From: Gammaproteobacteria bacterium 28-57-27
GTDB lineage: Bacteria > Pseudomonadota > Gammaproteobacteria > Halothiobacillales > Halothiobacillaceae
Reading direction: 5' to 3'
Length of the DNA stretch: 64,000 nucleotides
Assembly: GCA_002281735.1 (NCBI GenBank)
Contig: NCGK01000001.1
Location: 202,064-266,063 of the forward strand
A program made the position numbers and the translations under genes. Positions 1-12,000 of the stretch are shown here, in pieces. Below the pieces are notes generated by a model, which was not told the DNA's origin, made no database searches, and saw only the letters and a list, made by a program, of their open reading frames with translations. The first letter of the stretch is position 1. Each line of letters starts with the position of its first letter.

Positions 1-88
1 AGACGGTCGCCAACAAAAGGTTTGAGATTGACCTGAGTTTGTTGCCTATTGGAAATTGAAAGCCAACATTGACTCCCGCACAGCCGGT

Positions 89-2633
<2,545 letters not shown>

Positions 2634-2747
2634 ATGACAATGAAAAGCACACTTGCCGCACTGCTGCTGGGTGCAAGCATCCTTGCCCCTGTCCTCGCCG
2701 ATGAAGCTCAGGAAAAAGCCATTGAGTACCGTCAGTCGGTCTATACC
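2634..2747 (+). pseudogene. 5' half of cytochrome c' gene, interrupted by the transposon
   Basis: Encodes the first 38 residues of a class II cytochrome c': a signal peptide (hydrophobic stretch ending ...APVLADE) and the start of the first helix (EYRQSVYT). AGGAG lies 7 bases before the ATG. At 2748 the reading frame runs into the inverted repeat of a Tn3-family transposon; the fused frame continues about 37 codons with no cytochrome sequence. Deleting 2748-12160 (the transposon plus one ATACC copy) joins this half in frame to 12161-12502 and restores a 151-aa protein reading ...SVYT-VVGWNFKPMG... with the C-terminal CKACH haem site. Cytochrome c' is a periplasmic haem protein that binds nitric oxide. 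Both halves are undecayed, so the insertion looks recent. Confidence 0.93.
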
Positions 2748-2785
2748 GGGGTTGTAAGCCCAAACCGGCGGAATCTATCCAGTTC
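2748..2785 (+). repeat. Left terminal inverted repeat of the Tn3-family transposon
   Basis: Starts GGGGTTGTAAGCCC and continues through the shared core AAACCGGCGGAAT. It pairs with the right end at 12118-12155; the best-matched part is the outer 34 bp. Preceded directly by the ATACC target duplication (2743-2747). Confidence 0.93.
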
Positions 2786-2871
2786 GCCAAAGCTTAGTTT
2801 TCTGGGAAGAACAGGCAGTCGTGTCACCAGCCGCCATTTGAACCTGTCGATCATCGGCTGAAGGTTTATTA

Positions 2872-3318
2872 TCACGTTCCTCCAATCCAATTCAGGGTCA
2901 CGGTGGCAAGAACCAGATAACGCACTAGCTTGGCCACGGTGACGATACCCAGAAAGGAAAAAAACGGTTCGCGCAAGACCCCGGCCGCCAGAGTCAAAGG
3001 ATCGCCGACGATGGGTGCCCAACTCAACAGCAGCGACCAGCGGCCGTAACGGTGATACCAGCCGGCAGCCTTCTGCAAGGCGTCTGGTTTGATGGGAAAC
3101 CAGCGCCGGTTCTGAAAATGTTCAAGGTAACGACCCAACCACCAGTTGATAGCTGAGCCCAGCACATTGCCGACAGTCGCCACGGTAATTAGCATCCAAA
3201 CCGGTTGCTTACCGGCCAACAACAGTCCGGCAAGAACCAGCTCGGATTGAGCGGGCAACAACGTTGCGGCCACTAGCGCGGCAGAAAACAGTCCGACGTA
3301 CGCTGCCAAATCAACCAT
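2872..3318 (-). CDS. YqaA-like small inner-membrane protein (DedA/VTT-related)
   Basis: 148-aa integral membrane protein with several hydrophobic segments and the layout of the YqaA branch of the SNARE-associated/DedA-like group: an N-terminal segment containing LLPAQSELVLAG, then GNVLGSAINWWLGRY, and a C-terminal membrane segment. The function of YqaA proteins is not settled. It is the last gene of the minus-strand cargo unit and lies just inside the left end of the transposon. It is separated from the gene upstream by about 180 bases with a strong hairpin, so it may have its own promoter. A link to metal resistance is inferred only from position. Confidence 0.75.
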   Translation of the reverse strand: MVDLAAYVGLFSAALVAATLLPAQSELVLAGLLLAGKQPVWMLITVATVGNVLGSAINWWLGRYLEHFQNRRWFPIKPDALQKAAGWYHRYGRWSLLLSWAPIVGDPLTLAAGVLREPFFSFLGIVTVAKLVRYLVLATVTLNWIGGT

Positions 3319-3392
3319 AGCTACCTTGTCCCTCCACTTGGCTCAACATGTAGCATCCTGTGGCGCTTTCATCGATTTTCCTTGCATGATCT

Positions 3393-3429
3393 GAATTCCG
3401 GCATCTTGACAGCCAAGCCGCCGGAATTC
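3393..3429 (-). terminator. Hairpin downstream of the P1B ATPase/HupE/anchor cargo unit
   Basis: Perfect 10-base inverted repeat, GAATTCCGGC at 3393-3402 and GCCGGAATTC at 3420-3429, with a 17-base loop. It lies after the stop of the membrane-anchored protein gene (3501). There is no clear T-tract, so it could be a terminator or an mRNA-stabilising hairpin. Confidence 0.4.
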
Positions 3430-3500
3430 ACGTGGCCGCTGCGCGAAGGATAACGGGTTCCCCCGCGTTATACCGGAGCCGGCGGCACGCTTTCACAATT

Positions 3501-4133
3501 TCAGCTCACCCGCTTGATTTGCTCGTAGTCGCCCGAGGTCTTCAGCGTGATGGTTATCTCCGAACTAGAGCGGTTACGCCAGAACCAGCCATGCTTGCCG
3601 TCAAAGGCGGCGACAATGGCGCCCGTGTCGTTGGTGGCACCGCGTCCCTTTCCGTATCCGTGATAGAAGCCCTGGGGTGCGCTGACTGGATCTCCGTGGG
3701 TGTCGAAGTTAACAAGCCCCCCGGCGCTCGTCCACTCGTAGCGGACGCGGGCATCCTTGCGCATGGAGAGCTTGATTTCAGCCCCCTGGTCAGGCTTTAG
3801 GACAAGGGTCATTGTGTGTTGTTGCGCGCCCTTGGTCTTGGCTGGTGCATCAAAAGCTGCCTGAGTCACGGGGCGAATGACTTGCGCCACGCCGGCATTC
3901 TCAATCGGCATCGTCGCCTTGACGTTCGCTTCAGCGGCGAGCGACACCTTGATTTCCCCCATCTTGGTCAGGCCGAGCACACGGCCGATTCCGGTGGGGT
4001 CGATGCCGCGTTCTGCCGGCAAAATCGTGGTGACGAGGAGAATGATCGCAATCAGCGCCGCGATGACGGTGGAGAAAAGCAGCTTGCCGGCACTCGGGAG
4101 TTCAGCGCGGGAAGGAAAATTGGTGTTGTACAT
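3501..4133 (-). CDS. Membrane-anchored periplasmic protein next to HupE-like gene
   Basis: 210 aa with one N-terminal transmembrane segment (LLFSTVIAALIAIILLVTTI, about residues 18-37) followed by a soluble domain that would lie in the periplasm. I do not recognise a catalytic motif. The soluble part contains the segments KLSMRKDARVRYEW and GWFWRNRSSSEITITL. It sits 19 bases after the HupE/UreJ-like gene in the same direction, so the two are probably co-transcribed, and it may be a partner of that transporter-like protein. Function unknown. Confidence 0.75.
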   Translation of the reverse strand: MYNTNFPSRAELPSAGKLLFSTVIAALIAIILLVTTILPAERGIDPTGIGRVLGLTKMGEIKVSLAAEANVKATMPIENAGVAQVIRPVTQAAFDAPAKTKGAQQHTMTLVLKPDQGAEIKLSMRKDARVRYEWTSAGGLVNFDTHGDPVSAPQGFYHGYGKGRGATNDTGAIVAAFDGKHGWFWRNRSSSEITITLKTSGDYEQIKRVS

Positions 4134-4152
4134 GGTAAAGACTCCAAATAAT

Positions 4153-4722
4153 TCAGGAAACGAACAGGCCGGTAAGCTGATACCCGACCAGCGTGAAACC
4201 GGCGCTCATCATGGCGACGTTGGCGGTATAGGCGTGCTTGAAAAATCCGGCGGTACGGCGCCAGTAGCCCATCGCGATCAGGATCGTGCTCAGGGCAAGC
4301 AACTGGCCGATTTCGACACCGACGTTGAAGGCCAGCAGGTTGGGCAGGAGTCCATCACCCGCAATCTCGAACTCCTGGAGTTTCGCGGCCAGGCCAAAGC
4401 CATGGAACAAGCCGAAAATCAGCGTCGCCGCCTTGGTGTTGGGCTGCACACCGAACCAGCGCTGATAGGCACCAAGGTTGTCGAGCGCTTTGTAGACTAC
4501 GGACAGTCCGATGATTGCGTCGATCAGATAGGCATTCACATTCACCCCGGCGTAGACGCCGTACAGCATCGTGGTCGAATGGCCAATCGCGAACAAGGTG
4601 ACGTAGAGCGCGATGTCCTTTCGTTTGTAGAGGAAGAAGATCACGCCGGCCAGAAACAACAGATGATCGTAGCCCGTGACCATGTGTTTGGCGCCGAGAT
4701 AGATGAAGGGCAACAGATTCAT
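4153..4722 (-). CDS. HupE/UreJ-family membrane protein, 5' end apparently lost
   Basis: 189-aa polytopic membrane protein with the HupE/UreJ-like signatures HMVTGYDHLLFL, FAIGHSTT and FGLFHGFG. Members of this family are proposed nickel/cobalt permeases. Translation most likely begins at ATG 4722, with AGGA 10-13 bases upstream. In the same frame upstream, codons for GDKGYIQEISG are still readable as far as a TGA stop at about 4755; relatives I recall have a signal peptide followed by a HKGDKGY-like segment there. The gene therefore seems to have lost its leader by deletion or recombination and may be poorly active. It lies between the P1B ATPase and the membrane-anchored protein in one unit. 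Confidence 0.82.
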   Translation of the reverse strand: MNLLPFIYLGAKHMVTGYDHLLFLAGVIFFLYKRKDIALYVTLFAIGHSTTMLYGVYAGVNVNAYLIDAIIGLSVVYKALDNLGAYQRWFGVQPNTKAATLIFGLFHGFGLAAKLQEFEIAGDGLLPNLLAFNVGVEIGQLLALSTILIAMGYWRRTAGFFKHAYTANVAMMSAGFTLVGYQLTGLFVS

Positions 4723-4871
4723 GCCAGAGATTTCCTGGATGTAGCCCTTGTCGCCCGCGGGTCAGCAATTGTTTCTTGCTTTTTATTGTATGCGGCATGG
4801 CACGCCTCGAATCTGGATTGGTTGGAGAAAATACTGGGGTCTAGTATATCGGGTTTATGCCGCAACCGCCC

Positions 4872-6773
4872 TCAGGCGCCTGGAATGCGGACACGCAGCA
4901 GTTTGATTGAATTTACGAACACCAGCACGTCCGGGCCCAAATGGATGATAGCGGCCTCGATTGGGCCAATCCAGCCAAGCAGCGCCGCCGTGATACCGAG
5001 CACATGGACCACGCCAACGCCAACAAACAGATTTTCCTGGATGGTTCGGTAAGCACGCCGTGCGATGGCGCGCGCCGTCGCGATTTTCGCCAGATCATCC
5101 GTCATCAAGGCAATGTCTGCGGCTTCGAGAGCGGCCTGCGTTCCGCCGCCGCCCATGGCAATACCGACATCGGCACGCGCCAGCGCCGGCGCGTCGTTGA
5201 TGCCATCCCCCACCATCGCCACGCGGTGTCCCTGGGCTTGCAGTTCCGCGATGGCGCGAACCTTGTCTTCCGGCATCAGGTCGGCACGGACTTCATCCAC
5301 CCCCAGGCTCTCCGCCACGACTTTCGCGGTGGCGGCATTGTCGCCGGTCAGCATGACGATTCGCTTGATCCCGCTCTTTTTCAGGTTGTCCAAGGCGTCC
5401 TTGGCGCCCGGCCGTACGGTATCGGCGATGAAAATCACGCCCGCGAATTGTCCATCGACGGCGACATGCACCGGTGTTTGCCCACTCCCCTCAAGCGGCG
5501 GGATTTGTGTCACGGCATTCTCACGCAACAGCGCCACGTTGCCGACCAGAACCGCGCGCCCGTCAACGGTCGCTTTTACGCCACGCCCTTGCAACTGCTC
5601 ATACTCATCCGGCTCCAGCAGGGCGACCTGGTGAAGGACGGCGTAATCGACCACGGCTTTTGCGAGCGGGTGCGCCGAGCGGCGATCTGCGACGGCCGCC
5701 AGACGAAGAAGCTCGGGTTCAGGGAACGTCGGGTGGTGGGACTCGACCCGTACGACTTCGGGCTTGTTGGCCGTCAACGTGCCCGTCTTGTCGAAGACCA
5801 TCACGTCCACCTTGGCCAGAGCTTCCAGATAGACGCCGCCCTTAATCAGGATGCCTGTCCGCGCCGCACGAGCAATGGCGGCGATCATGACCAGCGGCGT
5901 GGCCAGGCCAAGTTCGGCCGGAGAGGTAAAGATCAGCAGTGTGACGACAGTGCGCACGTCACGCGTCACCAGATAGACCGCGATCAGGAAGATGAAGACC
6001 ACGGGAATCAGCCATGCCGCCACCTTGTCGGCGAGCTTCTGCACCGGGGCACGTTCTGCTTCGGCGTTTTGTACCAACGCAATGATTCGGGCAAAGATGG
6101 TGTCCGTGCCGATCTTTTCCGTCTCAATGTCCAGTGCGCCGGATTCCACCACCGTGCCGGCGAAGACGGTCATGCCCGGCTCCTTGTCTTTGGGCAGGCT
6201 TTCGCCGGTGATCGGCGCTTCGTTGACGGAAGCTTGTCCGCTGACGACGCGACCGTCCACCGGAATTCGTTCGCCAGCCCGTACCAGAATCACATCGCCT
6301 TGAGCAAGTTCGGCAATCGGGACCGTCCGCTCGCCGCTCGTGCTGCGCAGCAAGGCAACTTGCGGAACCGAGCCAATCAAGGACTGGATTGAAGCTCGGG
6401 CGCGGTCTGTATTCAGTTCGGCGATAAATTCTGCGATCAGAATGATGACCATGAGTACCGCACCCGCAATGGTTTCTCCGCCGAGGACAGCGACCAGCGT
6501 GGCCACCGTGACGAAGATCTCCGTGCCGATCTTGCGTTCGTGGATGAGGTCAAGGATTCCGGTTTTGACCAGCGGATAGAGACCGATGGCGACGGCGGCG
6601 TACAACACCGGAATCGGCAGGATTTCTTGCCAGTACAACAGGGCAATGAGGCCGGTCAGGAGAATCCGCCCGACTTCGACCCAGCGCTCGTGTGTCATGA
6701 GCGTCCACCAGGTTGATGCGACCGGATTGGCGGGCAATGACCCCATTTCTTTCTTCAGCGTTTCTGTTTTCAA
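4872..6773 (-). CDS. P1B-type metal-transporting ATPase with an SPA motif in place of CPC
   Basis: 633-aa P-type ATPase with all core motifs: actuator TGES (189-192), phosphorylation site DKTGTLT (Asp328), SAHPLAKA in the nucleotide-binding domain and the hinge GDGINDAP. There is no N-terminal CxxC metal-binding domain. The transport-site motif in the membrane, usually CPC, CPH, SPC or TPC in P1B pumps, reads TSPAELGLATP, giving Ser284-Pro285-Ala286. Metal choice cannot be read from a classical motif. The neighbours (RcnA-type exporter, HupE-like protein, CsoR/RcnR-type regulator) point to nickel or cobalt, but this is inference. It is the first gene of the minus-strand unit, divergent from the regulator. 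Confidence 0.9.
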   Translation of the reverse strand: MKTETLKKEMGSLPANPVASTWWTLMTHERWVEVGRILLTGLIALLYWQEILPIPVLYAAVAIGLYPLVKTGILDLIHERKIGTEIFVTVATLVAVLGGETIAGAVLMVIILIAEFIAELNTDRARASIQSLIGSVPQVALLRSTSGERTVPIAELAQGDVILVRAGERIPVDGRVVSGQASVNEAPITGESLPKDKEPGMTVFAGTVVESGALDIETEKIGTDTIFARIIALVQNAEAERAPVQKLADKVAAWLIPVVFIFLIAVYLVTRDVRTVVTLLIFTSPAELGLATPLVMIAAIARAARTGILIKGGVYLEALAKVDVMVFDKTGTLTANKPEVVRVESHHPTFPEPELLRLAAVADRRSAHPLAKAVVDYAVLHQVALLEPDEYEQLQGRGVKATVDGRAVLVGNVALLRENAVTQIPPLEGSGQTPVHVAVDGQFAGVIFIADTVRPGAKDALDNLKKSGIKRIVMLTGDNAATAKVVAESLGVDEVRADLMPEDKVRAIAELQAQGHRVAMVGDGINDAPALARADVGIAMGGGGTQAALEAADIALMTDDLAKIATARAIARRAYRTIQENLFVGVGVVHVLGITAALLGWIGPIEAAIIHLGPDVLVFVNSIKLLRVRIPGA

Positions 6774-6817
6774 TGCGAGTCTCCGTGATTACGAACGAGC
6801 GTGCCTGGCAACAAATG

Positions 6818-6868
6818 TTGATGCCCTGAATTTACACCATATAATATACTATCCCCATGTATAGGATA
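6818..6868 (+). promoter_or_regulatory. Promoter and putative operator for the metal regulator/exporter operon
   Basis: A -35 TTGATG (6818-6823), a 16-base spacer and a perfect -10 TATAAT (6840-6845) precede the regulator gene. Overlapping the expected start is an inverted repeat with a C-tract: CTAT-N8-ATAG (6849-6864), nested with TATCC-N9-GGATA (6850-6868). A G/C tract flanked by A/T inverted arms is the layout known for RcnR/CsoR-family operators. The divergent P1B ATPase gene starts at 6773, so the site could control both units. Confidence 0.5.
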
Positions 6869-6875
6869 TAACCCG

Positions 6876-7145
6876 ATGACAACACACGCCTCTCACCCGG
6901 ACATTGTGAAGCGACTCAAGCGCGCCGAAGGTCACCTCAAAAGCGTCATCGCCATGCTGGAGAAAGGACGCGGTTGTCTGGAAATTGCCCAACAACTGCA
7001 AGCCGTCGAAAGTGCCGTCAGCAATGCCAAGAAAACCCTGGTGCATGACCATATCGACCACTGCCTTGAACTGGCAGTGCGTGAAGACACCCAAGGCGCG
7101 GATGAAACCATCCGTGAGTTCAAAGCCATCACCAAATACCTATAA
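6876..7145 (+). CDS. CsoR/RcnR-family metal-sensing repressor
   Basis: 89-aa all-helical DUF156 protein of the CsoR/RcnR/FrmR family, which releases DNA when it binds metal. The ligand positions read Cys34, His59 and Cys63, with the C-x24-H-x3-C spacing of the CsoR fingerprint rather than the Cys-His-His of RcnR. His4 and His7 near the N-terminus could supply a further ligand, as in nickel sensors such as InrS. The gene lies 11 bases before the RcnA-type exporter gene and is probably co-transcribed with it. Ni(II)/Co(II) sensing is inferred from that neighbour; Cu(I) sensing is not excluded by the ligand set. Confidence 0.88.
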   Translation: MTTHASHPDIVKRLKRAEGHLKSVIAMLEKGRGCLEIAQQLQAVESAVSNAKKTLVHDHIDHCLELAVREDTQGADETIREFKAITKYL

Positions 7146-7156
7146 GGCGATTTTCA

Positions 7157-8281
7157 GTGACTGAATTTTCCACCCTATTACAGCAGGGCGCATCCAACGC
7201 CTGGCTATTCATTCCCAGCGCCATCTTGCTCGGTGGGTTGCATGGTCTTGAACCCGGCCATTCCAAGACCATGATGGCAGCTTTCATCGTGGCTATTCGC
7301 GGAACGCTGACGCAGGCGATCTTGCTGGGGCTGGCGGCAACGATTTCCCATACCGCGGTGGTGTGGGTCATTGCTCTCGGCGGGATGTATTTCGGGCAGC
7401 AATGGGACGCAGAAACAAGCGAGCCTTATATGCAAGTCGCGTCCGCCGTATTGATGATCAGCGTTGCCGTCTGGATGATGTGGCGAACATGGCGGCAGCA
7501 AAGAGCTTGCTTTCGCGATCTCGGAAATGAACACGATCACCAGCATGACGAGGTGAAGCACATCGACACCGGCCACGGCATAGTGCGGCTGGAGGTGTTC
7601 GAAGATGGCGTGCCTCCCCGTTTCAGGCTCTTTCGTGATGGCAAGCACGGTCATGTCTGGACGTCCGATCAGGTACGAATCGAAACAGAAAGATCAGACG
7701 GTAGCCGTCAGGCGTTTACCTTCGTGCAGCGCGACGGCTTTGTGGAATCTGAGCAAGAGATATCCGAGCCGCATGAGTTTGTCGCCCGCCTGCGCTTAGG
7801 CCATGAGCACCATAGCCACGACTATGACGTGGAGTTTGTCGAACACGATCACCATCACCACGCCATTAAAGACTATGACGAATTGGATGTGTCAGCGCCG
7901 GGCTACCAAGACCCGCACGAGCTGGCGCACGCCAATGACATCCGCCGTCGCTTCGCCAATCGAGAGGTGACAACTGGGCAAATCATCATGTTCGGGCTGA
8001 CGGGTGGGCTGATTCCATGCCCGGCCTCGATCACCGTCTTGCTGCTGTGCCTGCAACTGAAAAAGATCGCTCTTGGCGCAACGCTTGTTTTGTCTTTCAG
8101 TATCGGCTTGGCGCTTACGATGGTGGTATCTGGCGCACTGGCCGCCTTGAGCGTGAAACACGTTTCCAAGCGATGGAGCGGCTTCGGCGAGTTCGCCCGG
8201 AAAGCACCGTACTTTTCCGGTGCGTTGATCCTGCTGGTAGGCTTTTATGTCGGTTACCAAGGATTACACGCCTTGGCATGA
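7157..8281 (+). CDS. rcnA: RcnA-type nickel/cobalt exporter
   Basis: 374-aa polytopic membrane protein of the RcnA (NicO) family. The N-terminal membrane part has LGGLHGLEPGHSKTMMAAF and AATISHTAVVW. A long hydrophilic loop (about residues 120-255) is rich in His (DHDH-, HEHHSHDYD-, EHDHHHHA-type runs). The C-terminal membrane part carries FGLTGGLIPCPASITVLLLC. These are hallmarks of the inner-membrane Ni2+/Co2+ exporter RcnA. Translation starts at GTG 7157, with AAGG 9 bases upstream, 11 bases after the regulator stop. This is the clearest pointer to the metal specificity of the transposon cargo. Confidence 0.93.
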   Translation: MTEFSTLLQQGASNAWLFIPSAILLGGLHGLEPGHSKTMMAAFIVAIRGTLTQAILLGLAATISHTAVVWVIALGGMYFGQQWDAETSEPYMQVASAVLMISVAVWMMWRTWRQQRACFRDLGNEHDHQHDEVKHIDTGHGIVRLEVFEDGVPPRFRLFRDGKHGHVWTSDQVRIETERSDGSRQAFTFVQRDGFVESEQEISEPHEFVARLRLGHEHHSHDYDVEFVEHDHHHHAIKDYDELDVSAPGYQDPHELAHANDIRRRFANREVTTGQIIMFGLTGGLIPCPASITVLLLCLQLKKIALGATLVLSFSIGLALTMVVSGALAALSVKHVSKRWSGFGEFARKAPYFSGALILLVGFYVGYQGLHALA

Positions 8282-8289
8282 TCGGGTGC

Positions 8290-8431
8290 CTTGTCAGGTT
8301 TGACTATACCCTAACCTGATGTCAGGATCGCCTGTCTCGCAACGTCAGAATAGAGTATATTTTGACTTTTATTGACACATGCCGCGAAAGGTCATAGATT
8401 TCTTCCTGACATTTTCGTTTTGGGAGGCGTT
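8290..8431. promoter_or_regulatory. Probable res (resolution) site and tnpR promoter
   Basis: The 150 bases between rcnA and tnpR contain no gene but several short inverted GTCA/TGAC motifs (for example near 8295-8330, 8345 and 8360-8372). A res site directly upstream of the resolvase gene is the usual Tn3-family layout, where TnpR resolves cointegrates and represses itself. I cannot define the three subsites exactly. Confidence 0.5.
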
Positions 8432-8992
8432 TTGCAGGGGCAACGTATCGGCTACGTCCGGGTCAGCAGCTTCGACCAGAACCCGGAACGGCAACTGGAG
8501 CAAGTTGAAGTCGTAAAGGTGTTCACCGACAAGGCATCGGGCAAGGACACCCAGCGGCCGGAACTTGACGCACTGCTGTCCTTTGTGCGCGATGGCGATA
8601 CCGTGGTCGTGCACAGCATGGATCGCTTGGCGCGTAACCTGGATGACCTTCGCCGGCTCGTACAAAAGCTGACCAAGCGCGGTGTGCGCATCGAATTCGT
8701 CAAGGAAAGTTTGACTTTCACCGGCGAGGACTCGCCGATGGCGAACCTGATGTTGTCCGTCATGGGCGCGTTTGCCGAGTTCGAGCGCGCCTTGATCCGC
8801 GAGCGGCAGCGCGAAGGTATTGCGCTTGCCAAGCAGCGCGGAGCCTACCGGGGACGCAAAAAAGCATTGTCGCCCGAGCAGGCGGCCGAACTGCAACAAC
8901 GAGTTGCAGCTGGCGAACAGAAAGCGAAGCTGTCTCGCGAGTTCGGCATTAGTCGCGAAACCTTGTACCAATACCTGAGAACGGATAACTGA
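8432..8992 (+). CDS. tnpR: Tn3-family serine resolvase TnpR
   Basis: Site-specific serine recombinase that resolves transposition cointegrates at res. The N-terminal catalytic domain begins MQGQRIGYVRVSSFDQNPER with the nucleophile Ser12, followed by the conserved HSMDRLARNL and the MGAFAEFERALIRER helix. A C-terminal helix-turn-helix (KLSREFGISRETLYQYLR) binds DNA. I set the start at TTG 8432, preceded by GGGAGG, because from there the protein is 186 aa and aligns with known resolvases; an in-frame extension upstream would run through the res region. The transposase gene follows in the same direction. Confidence 0.94.
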   Translation: MQGQRIGYVRVSSFDQNPERQLEQVEVVKVFTDKASGKDTQRPELDALLSFVRDGDTVVVHSMDRLARNLDDLRRLVQKLTKRGVRIEFVKESLTFTGEDSPMANLMLSVMGAFAEFERALIRERQREGIALAKQRGAYRGRKKALSPEQAAELQQRVAAGEQKAKLSREFGISRETLYQYLRTDN

Positions 8993-9064
8993 CGATGCCT
9001 TGTCGCTCACTCTTGTCCGCCGTCGGGCGCGAGAGTTTGTTGCTTGGCAAAACGGGAATGCGGC

Positions 9065-12000
9065 ATGCGCGGTGACAGTAACGAGCGACTGACCATCCTC
9101 ACGGAAGCAGAAAAGACAGCGCTCTATGACATTCCCGATTTCGATGATTTCCAGCGCATAGAATTTTTTGCAATGACCGAGGCCGAACGCTCCTTGGCTT
9201 TGCAGCGCAGGGGTATCTTGAAACAAATCTATTGCTTGCTGCAAATGGGCTACTTCAAGGCCAAGCAAGCGTTTTTCCAGTTCACCCTGGATGAGGTGCC
9301 GCCAGAAGATATCGCGTTCTTGCTGCAACGGTATTTTCCTGGACAAACGCTTACGGTCTCGCCGCTGAGCGCAAAGGAATATTACGCGCAGCGCAGAGAA
9401 ATTGTGGCTTTGTTTGGCTACCGCCTTTGGGCAGACGATGACCTGCCGACATTACGCGACAAGGCAAAACTGCTGGCCCGCACGGACGTGACCCCCACCT
9501 TTTTACTGGCTGAATTGATGGTGTTTTTGGTTGGCCAACGCATCGTGCGGCCAGGCTACTCCACGCTGCAAACCATTATCAGGGACGCACTTACTGCCGA
9601 GCGTGAACGTCTGGAGCAATTGGTCGAAGCCGCATTGGCCGACGCGACACGCAATGCGATCCAGCAATTGCTGGTGCGAGAAAACACCTTGTCCGATTTG
9701 GCCGCGCTCAAACAGGATGCCAAGAGTTTTCGCCATGGACAGATGAAGTTGGAACGCCAAAAGCGCCTCACGTTGACTCCCCTGTATGCTATCGCCAAAA
9801 CACTGTTGCCAAGCCTTGAAATCTCGCAACTCAACATCGCCTACTACGCCAGCCTCGCCAATTTTTACACCATCTACGATTTGCGGCGACTCAAGCCCGG
9901 CCAGACCGACCTCTACTTGCTGTGTTACGCCTGGCAACGTTACCGGCAGCTCACGGACAATGTGGTGGAAGCCTTTGGCTACCACACGCGGCAACTCGAA
10001 GACGATACCAAGGCCGTCGCCAATCAACAGGCGGCCCAAATACACAACGAACGGCAGCAAGCAACGCCAAGGGTGGGTGAACTGCTCTTGTTGTATGTGG
10101 ATGATACGCTCACCGACGTGACGCCATTCGGCACGGTGCGCCACCGGGCATTCCGCATCATGCCTGAAGAGAAGTTGCGCTCGACCGGCAAACTCCTGAC
10201 TGAGAAACCTGTCAGCCAAATGGATCTGCGCTGGCAAGCGGTGGACAAGCAAAGCGGGCTTTGCACGAAGAATCTCCGCTCGCTGGCCATAGCGCTGGAT
10301 TTTGAAAGTTGCACGCCCAGGGGCAAAGCCTGGCTCGCCGCACTGCAATGGATGAAGACGGTCTTTGCTCGTCAGCAGCGACTGGCTAAGCAGCCTCTGG
10401 AGGAAGTACCACTGCGCACGATTCCCACCCGCTTGCGCAGCTTTCTGTTGGCCTTCGACCCGGAGGGAAAGCCGGTCAGCCTGCGTGGCGACCGATATGA
10501 ATTTTGGGTTTACCGACAACTGCGTAAGCGCCTCGATATGGGCGACATTTACCTCAATGACAGTGTGCAACATCGGCGTTTTGCGGACGACTTGGTGTCC
10601 ATGGAGAACAAGGCCGACGCACTCAAAGCACTGAACATACCCTGGCTACGCGAGCCTGTGGAGGTGACGCTTGATGCACTGTTCACTGAACTTGATACGC
10701 AATGGCGAACATTCGATGAGGAACTTCGCTGCGGCAAGCTCAAACACCTGGAGTTTGACCCGGATAAGCAAATACTGACTTGGCACCGTCCCAAAGCGGA
10801 CAAGGACAAGCAACTGCAACAGGGTTTCTACGGCAAGCTCCAAGCGCGCGACGTTGCCGATGTTTTTCGGTTTGTTAATGCGCAGTGCCATTTCCTGTCC
10901 GCAATGACACCTTTACAGCCACGCTACGCCAAGAAGATCGCCGACGAAGACAGCTTGATGGCGGTAATTATTGCGCAGGCCATGAACCATGGCAATTTCA
11001 GCATGGCCGAAACCTGCGATATCCCGTACCACGTCCTGGAGGCCACGCATCAACAGCACCTGCGCCCGGCCACATTGATTGATGCGAACGACAAGATCAG
11101 CAATTTCATCGCCAGTTTGCCCATATTCCCTTACTACTCTATTGGCATGGACGTACTCTATGGCAGTGTTGACGGGCAAAAATTTACCTCTGCCAAGCCC
11201 ACACTCAAGGCTCGCCATTCACGAAAGTATTTTGGTGGGGGTAGAGGAGTTGTGGCCTTCACCTTGCTGGCCAACCATGTGGCGTTGCAAACCGAACTGC
11301 TGGGCGCAAACCAGCACGAGAGCTACTGGGTGTTCGACATCTGCTACAACAACACGTCTGACATCGTGCCGACCACGATCACCGGCGATATGCATTGCAT
11401 CAACATGGCCAACTTTGCCATTCTGTACTGGTTCGGCATGAATCTCGCACCGCGTTTTACTAATTTGCAGACGCAGCTGAAGCACCTCTATTGTGGTTCT
11501 GACCAAGGAGGGTATTCGAATTTCCTGATCCAGCCGGTGGGACAGATTGACCGCCACCTGATTGCCTCGGAGAAGGCGAACATGGATCACATTGCCGCCA
11601 CGCTGGGACTCAAGGAGATGAGCCAAAGCGTGCTGATGCGCAAGATTTGCACTTTGTCCGGGCATCACCGTACCCGCAAGGCCATTTTTGAGTTCGACAA
11701 GCTGATCCGAACAATCTATACGCTCCGCTACTTGCGCGATCCTCAACTACAGCGCGATGTTCATCGCTCAGAAAACCGCATTGAATCCTACCACCAGTTA
11801 CGATCCACCATCGCCAAGGTAAATGGACGGAAGGAATTGACTGGGCGCACCGACTTGGAGGTTGCCATCAGCAACCAGTGTGGTCGCCTGATTGCAAATG
11901 TTGTAATTGCGTACAACTCCATGCTGTTGTCAGGTATGTTGAATCGTTATCTGGCTACTGCCAATGAAAAGGCGCTGGATTTGCTGCGAAGAATCTCGCC

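Noticed and set aside
4355..4798. Overlapping 147-codon minus-strand frame with its own start upstream of the HupE-like gene
   Set aside because: The frame differs from the conserved HupE/UreJ-like one, and its sequence is basic and without membrane segments.
4941..6392. 483-codon frame opposite the P1B ATPase gene (and a 391-codon one at 3877-5052)
   Set aside because: Both are shadows of well-supported genes on the other strand and have no recognisable domains.
9503..10573. 356-codon frame opposite tnpA
   Set aside because: Antisense to a clear transposase gene, with no motif or promoter support.
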